Shown: positions 35,288 to 48,450, counted from the first letter of the stretch. The stretch is DNA of 64,000 bases from Chamaecyparis obtusa (GCA_027943335.1 BSBK01002802.1:1135501-1199500); one strand, 5' to 3'. Translations and numbers: made by a program. The notes: generated from the letters alone by a model not told the origin.

Positions 35288-36253
35288 TGATGCAGTCAAG
35301 GATGGTGGATCCAATTAAGGACAGTCCAAACCTTGCGGCCAATAGAATTACACATCATAATACTCAACAATGCAACATAAAGTAATTGTTTAACACTGAT
35401 TTTAATTAACATGCCCGACTGTAAGGCCTTTCAGGTTAGGGCCAATTACAATCAGAAAACAATTCTGCAAGATCCAACAAGATCCAATACAATCTCAACT
35501 AGTTCAGCTTTGAAGACAATCAGAAGCTGATGGAAAACCTAAGGCAGATTTGAACTTGAGCTTGCAAGCCTCCAAGCAATCTCCTTGTCTCCAAGTATGC
35601 AAACCCCTAGCTCTGCTACAAACAACTATCAGATTACAATCTGATCTGCAAGAACATGCAAGAACTTTTCCACAACTTCGCCAACTTTAGCTTCAGAACC
35701 TCAGATCTGACTCACTAAGTCTTCAAGTCATTAACTTCTTTGCTCCTTCATGATCTTCCCATGATCTCCCTAAACATCTACCCAAACATCCTATAAATAC
35801 TAATCATCAGCCACAAGTCGGCAAGAGGAAACCCTTAACTCTCCCAAACAAATAATTAAATGCCATACAAGTCGGCTTACAAATGTATACAAACATTTAA
35901 TTTAGCATGTCGACCTATAACAATAGCTACCAACAATAAATGCACCAAGTTGGCTCAACAAATCACACAGAACTCCAGTCGGTAAACCAGAACTACTGAG
36001 CGACAGTGAATTAATCGAGTATGTCAGGCATCGCCGAGCACCAGTGTCGATCGAGCATCGCAGGCATGACCGAGTAACACTTTCACCGAGCACTAGAGAC
36101 TACCGAGTTCCTTTAGTGACCGAGCTTCCTTCAATTATCGAGATCGTCGGTCAAGGCTACAACTGAGTAACACCGGCCAAAATACTAACACCCTAGGCAG
36201 TTTCACCGAGGACACATAATGCCCCTACCTTAACCTTGGATGCTCCTGCATCA
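35288..36253 (-). mobile_element. Solo LTR (966 bp)
   Basis: On the plus strand it begins TGATGCAGTCAAGG and ends GATGCTCCTGCATCA, flanked by GAAAG at 35283-35287 and 36254-36258. It is the same family as 27474-28445. About ten copies of CGAG, mostly as ACCGAG or ATCGAG, cluster at 35995-36215, in the upstream part on the sense strand. No coding sequence. Confidence 0.92.
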
Positions 36254-36617
36254 GAAAGCCTCTATAATACATCTATTATTCAACAATAAAATAATAGATA
36301 CACTTATAGGGTTACACCAAATACTTTGGAACATAAATTCTTTCTAATGCATCCTCCTTGAGTGCAAGCATTAATCCACACATCATATGCCATGCTTCAC
36401 ATATAAAATCCTTAGAAAGATTCAACACTATAATGAACCACACATCCAATCAACCTCAACCATTAAACATGTTTGACTATATGGACTAAAGTTGACACAA
36501 ATACAACTAAGTGGTAGGATGAAACCATGTGCCTCAAAATCACGAGTACATAAAACTATTGACCTAGGTCATTTACTTTTGAATACTAAATTTGTAAAAT
36601 ATTAAATATATTTTCCC

Positions 36618-36785
36618 AAATAATAATTAATTATTTTGTGTCTTCCATACACAGGAAAAATTGATCCAATGTTACACTCTAGCTTTACGAGAGGCCCCCA
36701 GAAATAATAATTAATTATTTTGTGTCTTCCATACACAGGAAAAATTGATCCAATGTTACACTATAGCTTTACGAGAGGCCCCCAG
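36618..36785. repeat. 84 bp tandem duplication, two copies
   Basis: AAATAATAATTAATTATTTTG starts units at 36618 and 36702. The units differ at a single base (CTCT versus CTAT). The high identity indicates a recent event. Confidence 0.93.
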
Positions 36786-39700
36786 ATATATACCTAGTGT
36801 AGCTAAACACATCTCCAAGATGCACCACCCTAAATATTTTGTTTAATTTACAATATTGAAATATAAAATATTATGCAAGGTGTACAACACTCAAACCCAA
36901 CATCTACATGAGAATAATTTTTAGGAGAAGTTTCAATAGTAGTCAAAGATGAGGAAGATTCAAACTAGGAATATAAGGAATCAATTGTATCACATGAAGC
37001 ATAGAAAAATATTCCAGAATAGGTGGCATATACTTAAATATATGAGATCCAATAAAATTAGGAAAATGAGCACTTGAAGTACATAAAAGTCTTGACAACG
37101 AAGAATTCACTTTGAAGAGATTTAAGATAAACTAGACAATGTACAACCTTGCTCATTATTATTCCAATAAATGCATGTATTTAACTTTCAATTGTAAAGA
37201 GAAACTACCACCCCACATAAAATTATCTAATTTATTTAAACAAATAGAGGATTAAAGATGAAATTAACCTAAGCAAATGAGTTGGGTTCGATAATTCATT
37301 TTAGTGCTATAATAAATGCTTAAATAAATATTAAAATAAAATAAAATAAATGTGGTTATTGAGCTCTAATATTGATGTACAAATCATTGTCTAAATATAA
37401 CTTCATTTGTCAAGGATCCATTTTTTACACTCTCTCACCGACTTTAACATTGATTATGTACGTCCCTAGCCCACTTTGATAAGTGCAAAATTGATCTTCG
37501 TGGCTACAAAATCAGGCCTAATATATGAATATAACCTCATAAATCTCAAATCTAATTAGCGTAACTCTGTAGACTAATCTTTTCCCCCTAAATTCATGAA
37601 GGATATTGAGTGCTTATATAAACCTTTAAGAAACATGTTAAAGCACGAAGATCAAGTTCTCCCTAATTAAAATATCGGATGGACCAATCCAATTATGGTG
37701 AAATGACGTTGAAAACAGGACTTGAAGACATAAAATATGTTCATAGGTTGATAGTGGTATTCATGTAAGATCTATTTTATCCATTTGTAAAAGAATTTAT
37801 TAATTTACACAAAAGATTATTCTCTTGTGCTATATGATCCATTTCAATTAGGGTTAATTTTTTTAAAAAATGGATCACCCAAACATATATTTGGATGATT
37901 TGTACTTGAGTTAGTAAATAATATTTCAGAGGAAAAGGTAACAATGATCATCCAAAATCTAGATAATGAGTTTAGCATTTTGAGTTTTGGATCTATAACA
38001 CATAATCGAATTGAATTTTGAGGTTTTCATTTATGTACAAAAATTAAGGAAAGAAAATAGAATATTTAAGTAATGTAACGATTTTTGAAAATTGTGATTT
38101 CTAATTTAGAAATGGATAGTATATTTTTTCAACCTTAATACAAAATAAATTATGTTACACATTAATAACAACATAACCAAAATAGAACCAAAACATTAAA
38201 GATACATAAATATACAACTTTTACCATTACAAATTTAAAATATATTTATTTGATTTATTGATATATGAAATGATGAAATATTTTTTTTTAAAATTCTACA
38301 TTAATTTGAATTCCATAATTTTGAATATACTATTTTTTAAAAGAGGGTTAAACGCTTTTGAGCGAAGCTAAAAACCGGTGAGGTCACCAATAGGAGTTCT
38401 TATCCCCATTTCAACATTCAATCAGGTCACCACAATAGGGTCTAAACCTTGATGGCAAGAATGACACCACCACAACTTGATCATCACAACATGCCAATGT
38501 TGACAATTTTGAATGAACCTTGATTTGGTATAAGAGTTTCCATTAAATAGAGGCCCATAAGTTAATCATTTGCATTAGGTTGTGGTCCATGAATTTAACC
38601 AAAATTAATAAATAGAATAAAGAAAACAATATGTAAATAATGCCCATGTGATTGAGAGACAAAAGAGAAGACACAAATTCACATGTTGCAAGTTGAAATG
38701 CCACTGTGATAAAATTTGACTTGACCCCTACTCTCCCTCCTGAAACTAGAAATTCCATTACCTAAAAAAGTTTGTGTCCACTTTGAATGTAATCAATGTA
38801 TACAAGATCTGCAAGTCATTATATAGAGGTTTTTTTCCTTTTTAACTTGGACTAAAAATAACATATTGAAATAATTTACATTAATAGAAAAGCATATTAG
38901 GCATGAAAAGGAGAAAGGATTATGCGGGTGGTCCCATAATAGTGTGTCCCTTTTTTCCCAACTTCGACATTGAAATGAACATTATGAAAAACAACTTCAC
39001 ATTCGAACACCTATTACTGCTAAACCATTAGGAATTTGAAGATGATGTAAACTAGTGATTTGTGAAATTTTGTGTGTAGATTCTAAATATTATTCTTTCA
39101 ATTTTTTCTAAATTGATTTGTAGCCAATTTTCCATCTCTTTCAAAAAATAGTTTTTAACAAAAAAATAATTTTTTAAAGAGTGACACTCACTATCTGCAA
39201 CATGTTTTTTTTATAAAAGGGATATAAGTGTGATTCTTTTGAATTTAGATTTCTAACATAGATATCTAGTGATTGTGATTGGTTTCATTTCATTATGTTG
39301 AATATTCTTTTTTTTATTAAATTTTGAAGTCGAGTTAACTATAATTTAGACTTGGCTCACTATACCTATCACAAGTTGATCTGTATGTATTGAAATTCAT
39401 TTTTTTTTGTTAGAAAGAGGACATCAATAACTAGTCCCTAGATATTTTTTAGAATTTTTTAAACATAGTTTACTATTTTTCATAATAAGAGAATATAGAT
39501 AAGTTGATATATGGTGATTAACCTATGTTTAATAAAACCAAAAATACGAAGTCATAATAAAATCAATAAATATTAAAATCATAATCATATTGAAAATATC
39601 ATTTCAAGTAGCACCAACTTAAACTTAAAAAATTCAAAATCAATTCATTTGATCACCTAAAAGCTAATGTCAAAGTGATTTTTTGTGAACATTTTAATAG

Positions 39701-39789
39701 GTGTGAAGGAGACTCCATTGCAAGTATGATTGATGAGTTGAGAGGTTATATGAAAGAGAGAGTTTGATCTAAGAGAGTTTGATCTAACC
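36786..39789. other. AT-rich spacer without recognised genes
   Basis: No supported coding region. The 71-codon frame at 38543-38758 has no family signature. Part of the left end could be the lost 3' tail of the LINE, but no poly-A boundary or TSD is clear. Confidence 0.55.
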
Positions 39790-40503
39790 CTCTTCAATTA
39801 ATTCCTTGGAGTTAGAGGCTTTAAAGAAAGATAGATCTTGTTAATCAAATCATTGATATTATTTTCCTTAAGCAATGGGAACAATGTTATGTCATCTACA
39901 AACTATATGTTGAGGAGAGAAGAGGCATTTGGAAGATTGATACCTTGTTGTTTGGGAATAAGATTATTAGATTTTAGAACATAATATAGACCTTTTGAGG
40001 CAATAATAAATAGGGCTAGGATTAATGGACAACTTTTCCTTATGGAGTTGCCAAGGGGGAAGGCTTCTACAAGCTCCCAATTGATGTCAAGTTGAACATT
40101 GACATCTTTAAATAGGACTTCTATCATTCTCCATTATGTCTAAGGAAAACCCATAGCCTTCATAACATCATGATGAATGAACAGTCTACCAGGTCATAAG
40201 CCTTTTCAAAACAAGTAACAAAATTCCCACCTCCTACCCACTTCTTTTTGCCCAAAATGAACTTTCCTAATTACTGATTAGGTTTCCTAGAATACATCTC
40301 ATTTTACTAAATCCTATCTAAGTTTGATTAATTATGTCAATAAATTTATATATGAGAGTATTCTAGAAGGTACTTTTACAAGGATTTTATAGGATATATT
40401 TAACAATATTATAGGTCTCCAATTTTCAATGTTCTCTTATCTCCTTCTTTAGGTAGCATGTTAATAACACCATTGTTGATCCTATCCCCCAGGGTTCCCT
40501 TTT

Positions 40504-41045
40504 CAATGGATTCTTGGTATACCTCAAGAAAGTCTGCAATGACCCATTCGATATTAGACTTATAGAATTTCATTGGTAGACCATCTACACTAGGGATTCA
40601 CCATTCTGATAGAATAGTATGACTCTTTTAATTTATTCTTTACTAATGTCTTTGCCAACCTTTTTAGCCATATTATGGGTGAGTTTTTTAGGGATTACAT
40701 TTTTACCTATTTCTTGTGCTTGCTTACATTTAATATCCTCATCTTCAACAGTGGACAAAATGTGTCTTCTTACATTTAATATACCTATTTTAATAGATTC
40801 TTGGTATACCTCAAGAAAGTCCAGAATAACCCATTCAATATTAAACTTGTAGAATTGTATAGGCATATCACCTGCAGTAGGGGTTCACCGTTATGATAGG
40901 ATAGTAGGACTCTTTTAATTTCTTCTTTAGTAATGTCTTTTCCAACCTCTTTAGCCATATTATGGGTTATTTTTTAAGGGATTACATTTTCACATATTTC
41001 TTGTGCTTGCTTACATTTAATATCCTCATCATCAGCAATGGACAA
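40504..41045. repeat. 287 bp tandem duplication inside the LINE RT region
   Basis: CTTGGTATACCTCAAGAAAGT begins at 40513 and 40800. The following 240 bp match with perhaps 10 percent difference, so RT-encoding sequence is present twice in a row. Confidence 0.85.
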
Positions 41046-41149
41046 AGAGTTGTAATAGTTCAGATAAATTTTCTTAATTTTTAAATTCTCGTGATTTAAT
41101 TTTTCTTAACTTTCTTAATTTCTCATGGTCTTCTTCACCTTAATATTTT

Positions 41150-42350
41150 CATTGACTTCACTACCCATAGCCTATCTTGAATTATTCCTTCCATTACTAC
41201 TAGGCCTTCTTGAAGTCTACATTCCCTCTTTTCTCTAAATTATCATGGAATTTTTCTTATTGAATAGGTCATATTACTTCTATACACTATTTTTGTTTTA
41301 GGAGATTGAAAAAATATTTGGTCCCTTTGTATCCTTCCTTCATCTAGTTTATCCTTTCTTAGACTCTTGTCCCTTCCCTTGCCATACATTGAAACATACC
41401 AAGATTATGTTGTATAACCTTAAGATGTCTATTGAGTTCATTATCCCATAGCCTATCTTGAATTCTTCCTTCCATTGCTACCAGGTCTTCTTGAAATTGA
41501 AATATTTCCTCTTTTCTTTGAATTATCATGACATTTTTCTTTTTGAATAGATCATATTTCTTCCATATGCTATTTTTTTTGAGATTGAAAAAATATTTGG
41601 TCCATTTGTCTCCTTCCTTCATCCAGTTTATCCTCGCTCAGACTCTTTCCCCTTCCCCTATCATACATTGAAACATCCTAAGATTATGTTGTATAAACTT
41701 AAGATGTCCAGTGAGCTCATTATCCCATAGCCTATCCTAAATTCTTCCTTCCATTTCTACTAGGTCTTATTGAAGTTTACATTCCCTATTTTCTCTAGAT
41801 TATCATGGCATGTTTCTTTTTTAATAGGTCACATTGCTTTTATACCTTGCTTTTGTTTTAGGAGATTGAAAAAATATTTGGTCCCTTTGTCTCCTTCCTT
41901 CATCCAGTTTATCCTTGCTTATAATCTTGCTCCTTCCCTTGTCATACATTGAAACATCCTAAGATTATGTTGTATAACCTTAAGATGTCCATTGAGTCCA
42001 TTATCCCTTAGCCTCTCTTGAATTATTCCTTCCATTGCTACCATGTCTTCTTAAAGTTTACATCCCCTCTTTTTTCTGAATTATCATGGCATTTTTTTCC
42101 AAATATGTCATATTGCTTCTATACCTTGTTTGTTTTTCATGATATTGAAAAAATCTTTGGTCCCTTTATCTCCTTCCTTCATCCAATTTATCCTTTCTCA
42201 TACTCTTGGCCCTTCCCTTGTCATCCATTGAAACATCCTAAGATTATGTTGTATAATCTTAAAGTGTTTATTGAGTTCATTATACTATAGCCTATCCTGA
42301 ATTCTTCCTTCCATTTCTACCAGGTCTTCTTGAATTTTACATTCCCTCTT
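41150..42350. repeat. Tandem array of about 280 bp units in LINE ORF2
   Basis: The landmark GCCTATC or close variant recurs at 41170, 41451, 41730, 42011 and 42290. A second landmark, GAGATTGAAAAAATATTTGG or close variant, recurs at 41302, 41581, 41862 and 42141. Spacing alternates between 279 and 281 bp. That makes a little over four diverged units covering the endonuclease-RT linker. Confidence 0.9.
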
Positions 42351-43349
42351 TCTATTTTCCATGGCCTCCCTTCTTCCAACAATTCTAACGAACCTCCATA
42401 AATTATCTGTTAATGAATTTTAGTAGGATTTTTTTAATCTAGTCTTCTGTTCACAACCTTTGTGATACTTCTAAGGGTAGAGATCTCATTAATATAGTCT
42501 TTATCTTTAAGCGGCTCAATGTTTAGTTTAAAGAGCCTCCCTATAGTTTTTATTATAATATGATTCTTATTCTTGATTAAAATAGTGGTTATGATAGGGT
42601 GATGGTCCAAACAATCTCTAAGATCTACTTAAAAAAATATTATTATTAGTTTTCATCCCATCTTCTTTGGGATCAATATTCCTCCTTTTCTAAGGGCCCT
42701 TGTATTGTCTCCTTTAACTCCCACATCAAACACTACTTTTGGCACATCCTTTGGCTCTTCAAATTTTAGGGTATCCTTAAACAACATGCTACCTTGGTCT
42801 TCTTCATATTTTTTTAACCTTCGACTCATTTCTAGCACTTTTGGCCCCCTTCTTGTCACCCAAGGATTTGTTATACATATGAACACATATAGAAGAAAAC
42901 TATTTGCGTGGGATGTCAAAGACACATGATCCAGGGTGATTTACATCACATGAAAAATAGTGGTATGGGAAACCAAAGTACAATTGACCTATAATACCAA
43001 CAAAAATGATAGCAAGGAAGACTTTAGTGGGCACAATATTCAAGGAAAAGAGAGTCTTATGAGGGGTGTAGGTGTACTCGAGCACAAATCCATCTTCCAA
43101 ATTTAGTTCTAGAGCACCCGAATAATTCTCTTGGTACATATTTTACCTCAGATTCACCATTATTTTAAGAGTACACCTTTTGTGAAAATCTTAAAGAAAG
43201 ACACATGGAGAGTTTGAAAAATGGTAGGGTATATGTTAAATCATGAGGATCAAGTTCTCCATAGTTAGAATCTTGGATGAACCAATGCAATGGTAGCTAT
43301 GAAATAAAGTTAAAAATAACAAAAAACATATAATATGTTTTTAGGATAA

Positions 43350-43681
43350 TGTTGGTGTTAGTGTTTATTTTTATTACAGATGTATGTAACAAATATAATG
43401 CATAACTCTATGAAGCCAAAGATGCATCTCACAATAATAAACACTAATGCAATAAGGATATTCATTATTCTTCACTTTAAGCTTTAGGCTCAGGTGTGTG
43501 TACCTTGTGGACTCACTTCTTCAAGGAATCAACAATAGTTATTCGTATTCTTCAACACAAATAATAAATATCTATGTTCTTCAAACATAAACCAAAAGAT
43601 TATTCATCATTTAAGGATTGATGATGATAACTGCCTATCAAGCATAGATCAGTGCCTAATTCTAAGGCAAAGAGTAAAATC
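43350..43681 (-). repeat. 3' LTR of the outer element, terminal fragment
   Basis: The plus strand begins TGTTGGTGTTAGTG after LINE sequence and is interrupted at 43681. It continues at 55078 once the nested element and one AAATC are removed. The end position is a judgement from the TG, as the partner LTR is not in the window. Confidence 0.5.
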
Positions 43682-44949
43682 TGTGTGTGTGAAAATTGTA
43701 CCTGATCTGTAGACACAACACTTCAGTAAAACATTAGAGGTTAGCTAGAATCGAAATTGTGCAAAATTGAAATCTAATTTAACCAAGCGATTTACTACCT
43801 TCTAGTAGGTGCGAGATTAATATTCTCAGATTGTTATTGAGATCAGTGACCTAGACGACACCTAAATGAAGGATTTGGATGCAAAATTGATATGAAATAT
43901 GAATGCAATTATTCTATATTTTTTATATTTTCTATGCAATGATATGAAAAACTTGATATGGAATCTATGCTAATATGAAAATTGATATGCTAAAATGATC
44001 TAACAATGATATGAAAAAGAATCTAAATGAATGTAAAAAAAAAACAAATTGATCTCACAATAGCCTTGATTTGCAATAAGCTTTGATTCTCCCAATTCCA
44101 ATTCTCCAACGTGATTGTGCAAAAATATGAGATGCTTTAAGATGAGTTGAGGCCTTAATTTATAGAAATCCAAGGCTTTGGAGGTGCATGAGAAAAAGCC
44201 ATAAATCACTCAAATTAACTCAGCTTGATTTTTGAGTTATCTGATAATAAAGATAATTTAATTCACAAAAACATGCAAATCATGCAAAAACAACTTTTTA
44301 ACTCAAATTAGAGTTTAGATCAGCTTTTTGAACTCCAAAATGATGTTGAGTTCTAAAAAGTCAACACTTTGCATTGATTTTCTAATTTGGAGTTTAACTG
44401 TTTCTTTTGAATGTGCATAATAATTATGAATTAATTAAATAAATAAAGTGATTTATGCTCAACTTAACTGATTTTTGAAATAAAATAATTAATTTATGAG
44501 TTAATTAACTATTTTATCAAACTTTTATTAAAAAATATATTATTAAATAATGACAACTTACTTTAATTAATTAAATAAGAATTTAATCAATTATTCATAG
44601 GATATTGGATTTATCATCAAAATTAAATAATACAATTAATAATAGATAGAATTAAATTTAATTACACAATTAAGTGGCAAGATATTAAATCTAATTAATT
44701 AAATATGAAAATATTCAATTAATCAAACTTTAGGATAAATGTGATTTATCGCCAAATAATCATTAAATTAAAGATAATTAAGATAATTAGGAATATTGCT
44801 AGGAATATTCCCCGATGCAGAATTTAAGATAATCAATTATGATTCGATGATGTTTAGATGTGCCTTAGATTAGGACTTCGATGTTGATTTCATTCGAATT
44901 ATTGATATAGAAGGTTAATGAACATATAGCCCATTTTTGGGGTATTACA
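43682..44949 (-). repeat. 3' LTR of the Tat-like element (1268 bp)
   Basis: The plus strand runs from TGTGTGTGTGAAAATT to GGGGTATTACA, matched by 53806-55072. Confidence 0.95.
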
Positions 44950-44964
44950 TTTTGCCCCTCTTTG
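44950..44964 (-). other. Polypurine tract of the Tat-like element
   Basis: The minus strand reads CAAAGAGGGGCAAAA directly beside the 3' LTR. Confidence 0.85.
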
Positions 44965-47085
44965 AATTACTGTGCGAAGCGCAGTGGTTCAAAGACAGTC
45001 TGTGTTTGATAGAGATATGAAACTGATTCGAAATTGATAATTGATATGAGACAGAAGGTGATTGATATTGATTTGATATGGAGATAATAGGTCCTGAATG
45101 ACCAAAGATAATGTTCACTATAACAACAAATGAACCTATGATTGTGAAAAAGTGTCAAAACGCCTGATTCCAAACCTTAGGATTGCAAAGAAGTGAGTGA
45201 CTGGTTCTAGACTTGATTGTCTTAGCAGAACTAGCAGGTATCACATCCGAATCCTTTAGTTGCCGAAGAACCAAGGAAAGAACACTATGATCTGATGGTT
45301 GCAAAAACTGATATAGTTTACAAGATTAGGAGGATACTAGATTGATATGGATCTTGATAAATCTGATATGCCCCAAGTGATGATAGATTTTCCCTAAGCG
45401 ATGAGGTCTTTTTTGATGAATCAGTAACTAGACATGGTTGTTGTCTTGATTACTAAGAAAGATATTGATTTCTATAAAGATATGATTTCAAATTTGATTA
45501 CAGACTTTGAATGATGTGCAATACCATGCCCCCTTTGGGATTAAAATTGAAATCTGACAAGAAAAGTCAGTGTTGAGAGTTTAGAAGCATGTTAATTGAT
45601 TTGAGAAGTGGTTATACACGTTCAAGAATGCATTCTACATCATTTGGAGGTCCAAAAGACCAAGTTTGACTAGGTTAAACCATGAGTTGACCATAGTTGA
45701 CCAAGTTGAAATTTTGATAGTTTGATGTAAGATAATCAGTTAAGTTGAATGCTAGATTTCTGTGATGATTGAAGGTTGATTATGCAAGTAGTTAATAATA
45801 TGAATGATCTCAGATTTGAATTTTGATCCCAAAAAAAGATTCTACTTGCTGTTTCGTTGGAGGAACCTTCGTGTGAGATTCAGCTTTTGTTAGACTTGAA
45901 GATGCAATTTGAAGAATTGTTTAAGCATTGAAGTTCATTTAATCATTGTGAGATCATGCAAACATGCAAAATGCAAAGAGACATGCAAAATGAAATGCAA
46001 CCTAAGACCTAGGACCTACTCACTGATCATATGTCGATTTGTTATCATCATTGAACTTTTAGGTAATCGGATAAATCAATACAATGCCCACTAGCTATGA
46101 AACTATAGACATATGAATATCGATTTGTATGCGCAAGAATCAATACAACACCCACTGGTCAACAACCATGGATATATGAATATTGATTTTATTTTTAGAA
46201 TGTCGGATTAGATATAAGCACCAAGGCACAAATGCCGGGATGACCTGAATATCATGTCCATTTTGATATAGCAATTTGTATAAGCATCAAAACATAAACA
46301 TCGTGATGACCTGAATATGTCTTGCATGACAAACACATCAAACAGTCAAGAGATCATTCCAAATCCAGTGTGAATTACCCGTAGTGACCCTTTATCGTTC
46401 ACATCCTTAGGTAAGATCGTGTTTCACAGTAGGAGAAATAACTCACTCAAAAAGACAATAGTTAGATCAATACTTCTTTGAATTTTTCGGGTATCAATGG
46501 TTGAGGTACGCATGGCCATCCAATTCAAGATAAAGGCTCTTATAGTCGGACACCATTTCAATCTAGAATTTCCAAAGATGTTAGATTTTCACATACAAGC
46601 AGAAGACAAAGAAAAGATTATGCCCCTAGTCATCACTCTCTAAATCCTATAAAGGACATCATCGAAGAGCTCAAAGGGACACAATATGCAAAAATCTCAA
46701 TGCGAATCAGTAAGCATACAAGGAGATAAAAACATGTAAAAAAGCATAGATTGTTTTCAATTTTTAGTTTGATGTTGATTGCATTGTTGTAGATGCAAAA
46801 TCCTTTCGGGAGACAAGATTGACTGACTGACTCACATGAAGCTTCAAAGGACTGTTGACTAGATATGATACGTCTAGGATATACTAGAGACCATAGGATA
46901 TGACATTGATTGCCCCCAAGTTTGAACATTGATAGGATACAGACGCTTGAGTTGAGTGGTGTACAAACTGACTTATTGAAAACTGGAAATGCAGAAACAA
47001 ACCGGGAGATATGTACAAACTAAAGCAAAACTGAAAGCTGGGAAAGACCAAGATTGCACTGATAGATGGAGCATTTTGAAACAAG
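44965..47085 (-). other. Non-coding 3' region of the Tat-like element
   Basis: About 2.1 kb between the first hairpin cluster and the purine tract, without a supported gene. The 98-codon frame 46633-46929 has no recognised motif. Confidence 0.55.
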
Positions 47086-47270
47086 TGGCACCTGTTTGCC
47101 GGGTTTTCACCATCTTGGCAGAGATTCTATTTTTGCTACCAAGGCGCCTGTTTCCAGGTTTTCACCAAGGCACTTTTTTTTTTTTTCATTTTTTCAATTT
47201 TTTTGTACTTTTGATATTTTTTTATTTTTTTGTGAATCATCAAGGCGCCTATTGCTAGGTTTTCACCAAG
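47086..47270 (-). ncRNA. Hairpin cluster A: three copies of the GGTGAAAACC stem-loop motif
   Basis: On the sense (minus) strand three copies of TGGTGAAAA, a hairpin and GGYGCC occur. At about 47146-47157 the core is CCTGGAAACAGG, a 4 bp stem with a GAAA loop. At about 47247-47258 it is CCTAGCAATAGG, a 4 bp stem with a GCAA loop and the fourth pair changed from G-C to A-T. At about 47091-47103 it is CCCGGCAAACAGG, with one mismatch. No gene overlaps. The ncRNA type is used for want of a better label: it would be part of the retrotransposon RNA, not a separate transcript. Confidence 0.7.
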
Positions 47271-47345
47271 ATGTTCATTTTTTCTAAACTTTTTCCAATT
47301 TTTAAGATTTTTGTTTTCAGGACATTTTACCATAGACTGAATGCT

Positions 47346-47963
47346 TTAGGCGTAGAATTTCTTCAGATGGAGAACGTTGATTGGTTCTCGAAGCTATTCT
47401 CCTTCAGTCATTGAGAGTTGATAGGCACCAGAGCCAAAAGTAGCAGTGATTACAAAGGGACCCAGCCAATTGGGTTCGAACTTCCCCTTGTGTTCTCGAT
47501 GTGATTGATTTTTAGGATTTTCTCTCAAGACTAGATCGCCAACCTGAAATTCTCTGTGTCTGACTTTCTTGTTGTAGCCTCTAGACATTCTCTTCTGATA
47601 TACTCTGAGATGATCATATGCTACTTTTCTATGCTCATCTAGTAGTTCAAGTTCTTGCAACCTAGGCACTCTGTAGTCATCATCAGTTACTAGACCATGC
47701 ATTCTGATTCTTAGTGATGGGATTTCAACCTCAATAGGTAGTACCTCTTTAGACCCACAAAATAAAGTGAAAGGTGTAGCCCCAATAGGTGTTCTGATAC
47801 TGGTTCTGATACTTGTTCTGATACTGGTTCTGATACTGGTTTTGACACTAGTTCTGACACTTGTTCTGATACTGGTTATGATACTAGTTCTGATACTTGG
47901 TATACTTGATAGCATCTTTTTCCATTGCAAATTCCCAAGCAAGATCATATCGTGCAGTCCCAA
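47346..47963 (-). pseudogene. Integrase C-terminal part of the Tat-like element
   Basis: Readable blocks include GATPFTLFCGSKEVLPIEVE (about 47730-47790), RMSRGYNKKVRHREFQVGDL and the GPY/F-like PNWLGPFVITATFGSGAYQL (about 47415-47475). An in-frame TAG at 47394-47396 is followed by LREPINVLHLKKFYA and a TAA at 47346-47348. The order and wording match Tat/Ogre integrases. Upstream the sequence turns into a 12 bp minisatellite, and the catalytic core is missing. Confidence 0.87.
47791..47898 (-). repeat. 12 bp coding minisatellite, nine units
   Basis: GTTCTGATACTG and close variants repeat nine times with no length change. On the sense strand this encodes a run of Ser-Ile/Val-Arg/Lys-Thr units where family members have a single RTS just before GATP. 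Confidence 0.93.
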
Positions 47964-48450
47964 TGTCTAGCAAGGTGGAGAACAAGAGGGATTAGCAAGT
48001 TGGTGGATGAGATGGAAGACAAGAGAATGAAGGAGAATGAAGGGAAGAAATCCTCAAGGGCAAACTCCTCAAGAATACTCAAGCTAGGGAAAAATTGTCA
48101 TGTAAAGCACATTTGGACAAGGAATAAAAGGCCAGCATAGGATAAGTCACAAAAGTGTAATGCAAGAGTAGGAAAGGATGCAATCCAAAGGAGTAGACAT
48201 GTTAAGAGGCTTCATAGCATCATGTTTTACTCTCTTTTTTCTTTTTTTATTAGATCAAGACCAAAGGGGAAAAGAATAGCAATAGGCGAAAATGAATGGA
48301 GGAAGATGGATATGAAGGCTAAACATGGAAGGAATGAAAGCAAGATCATCGTAAGATAGCTCATAAAATAGCCAAATGTTCATGTATAGATCAACATTTT
48401 CAAGATCAAAGAGAGAAGATGAAATGGATGAAATATGTAGAAGAACTACA
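47964..48450 (-). other. Spacer where RT and the integrase core are missing
   Basis: Only about 490 bp separate the small second frame with its hairpin cluster from the integrase tail. No RT, RNase H or integrase-core motif is readable on either strand. Confidence 0.6.

Larger units (their letters stand above)
39790..43140 (-). pseudogene. L1-like LINE remnant (ORF1 end, ORF2 pieces)
   Basis: Read on the minus strand, a possible degraded ORF1 knuckle (YHYFSCDVNHPGSCVF, about 42910-42960) leads to WVTRRGPKVLEMSRRLKKYE. An endonuclease-end motif, CLDHHPI, lies near 42600. Then comes WMKEGDKxTKYFF near 41610, typical of the endonuclease-RT linker, then MPIQFYK near 40860. RT blocks are AFPLGNSIRKSCPLILALFIIASKG (about 39990-40060, shown only in part in the family) and FVDDITLF near 39880, with the catalytic DD kept. 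Many stops and shifts are present, and most of the endonuclease and the end of ORF2 are missing. Family assignment is by motif order. Confidence 0.72.

Noticed and set aside
41150..42350. Repeated landmarks taken at first as several LINE insertions
   Set aside because: Constant 279-281 bp spacing with no ends between units indicates a tandem array.
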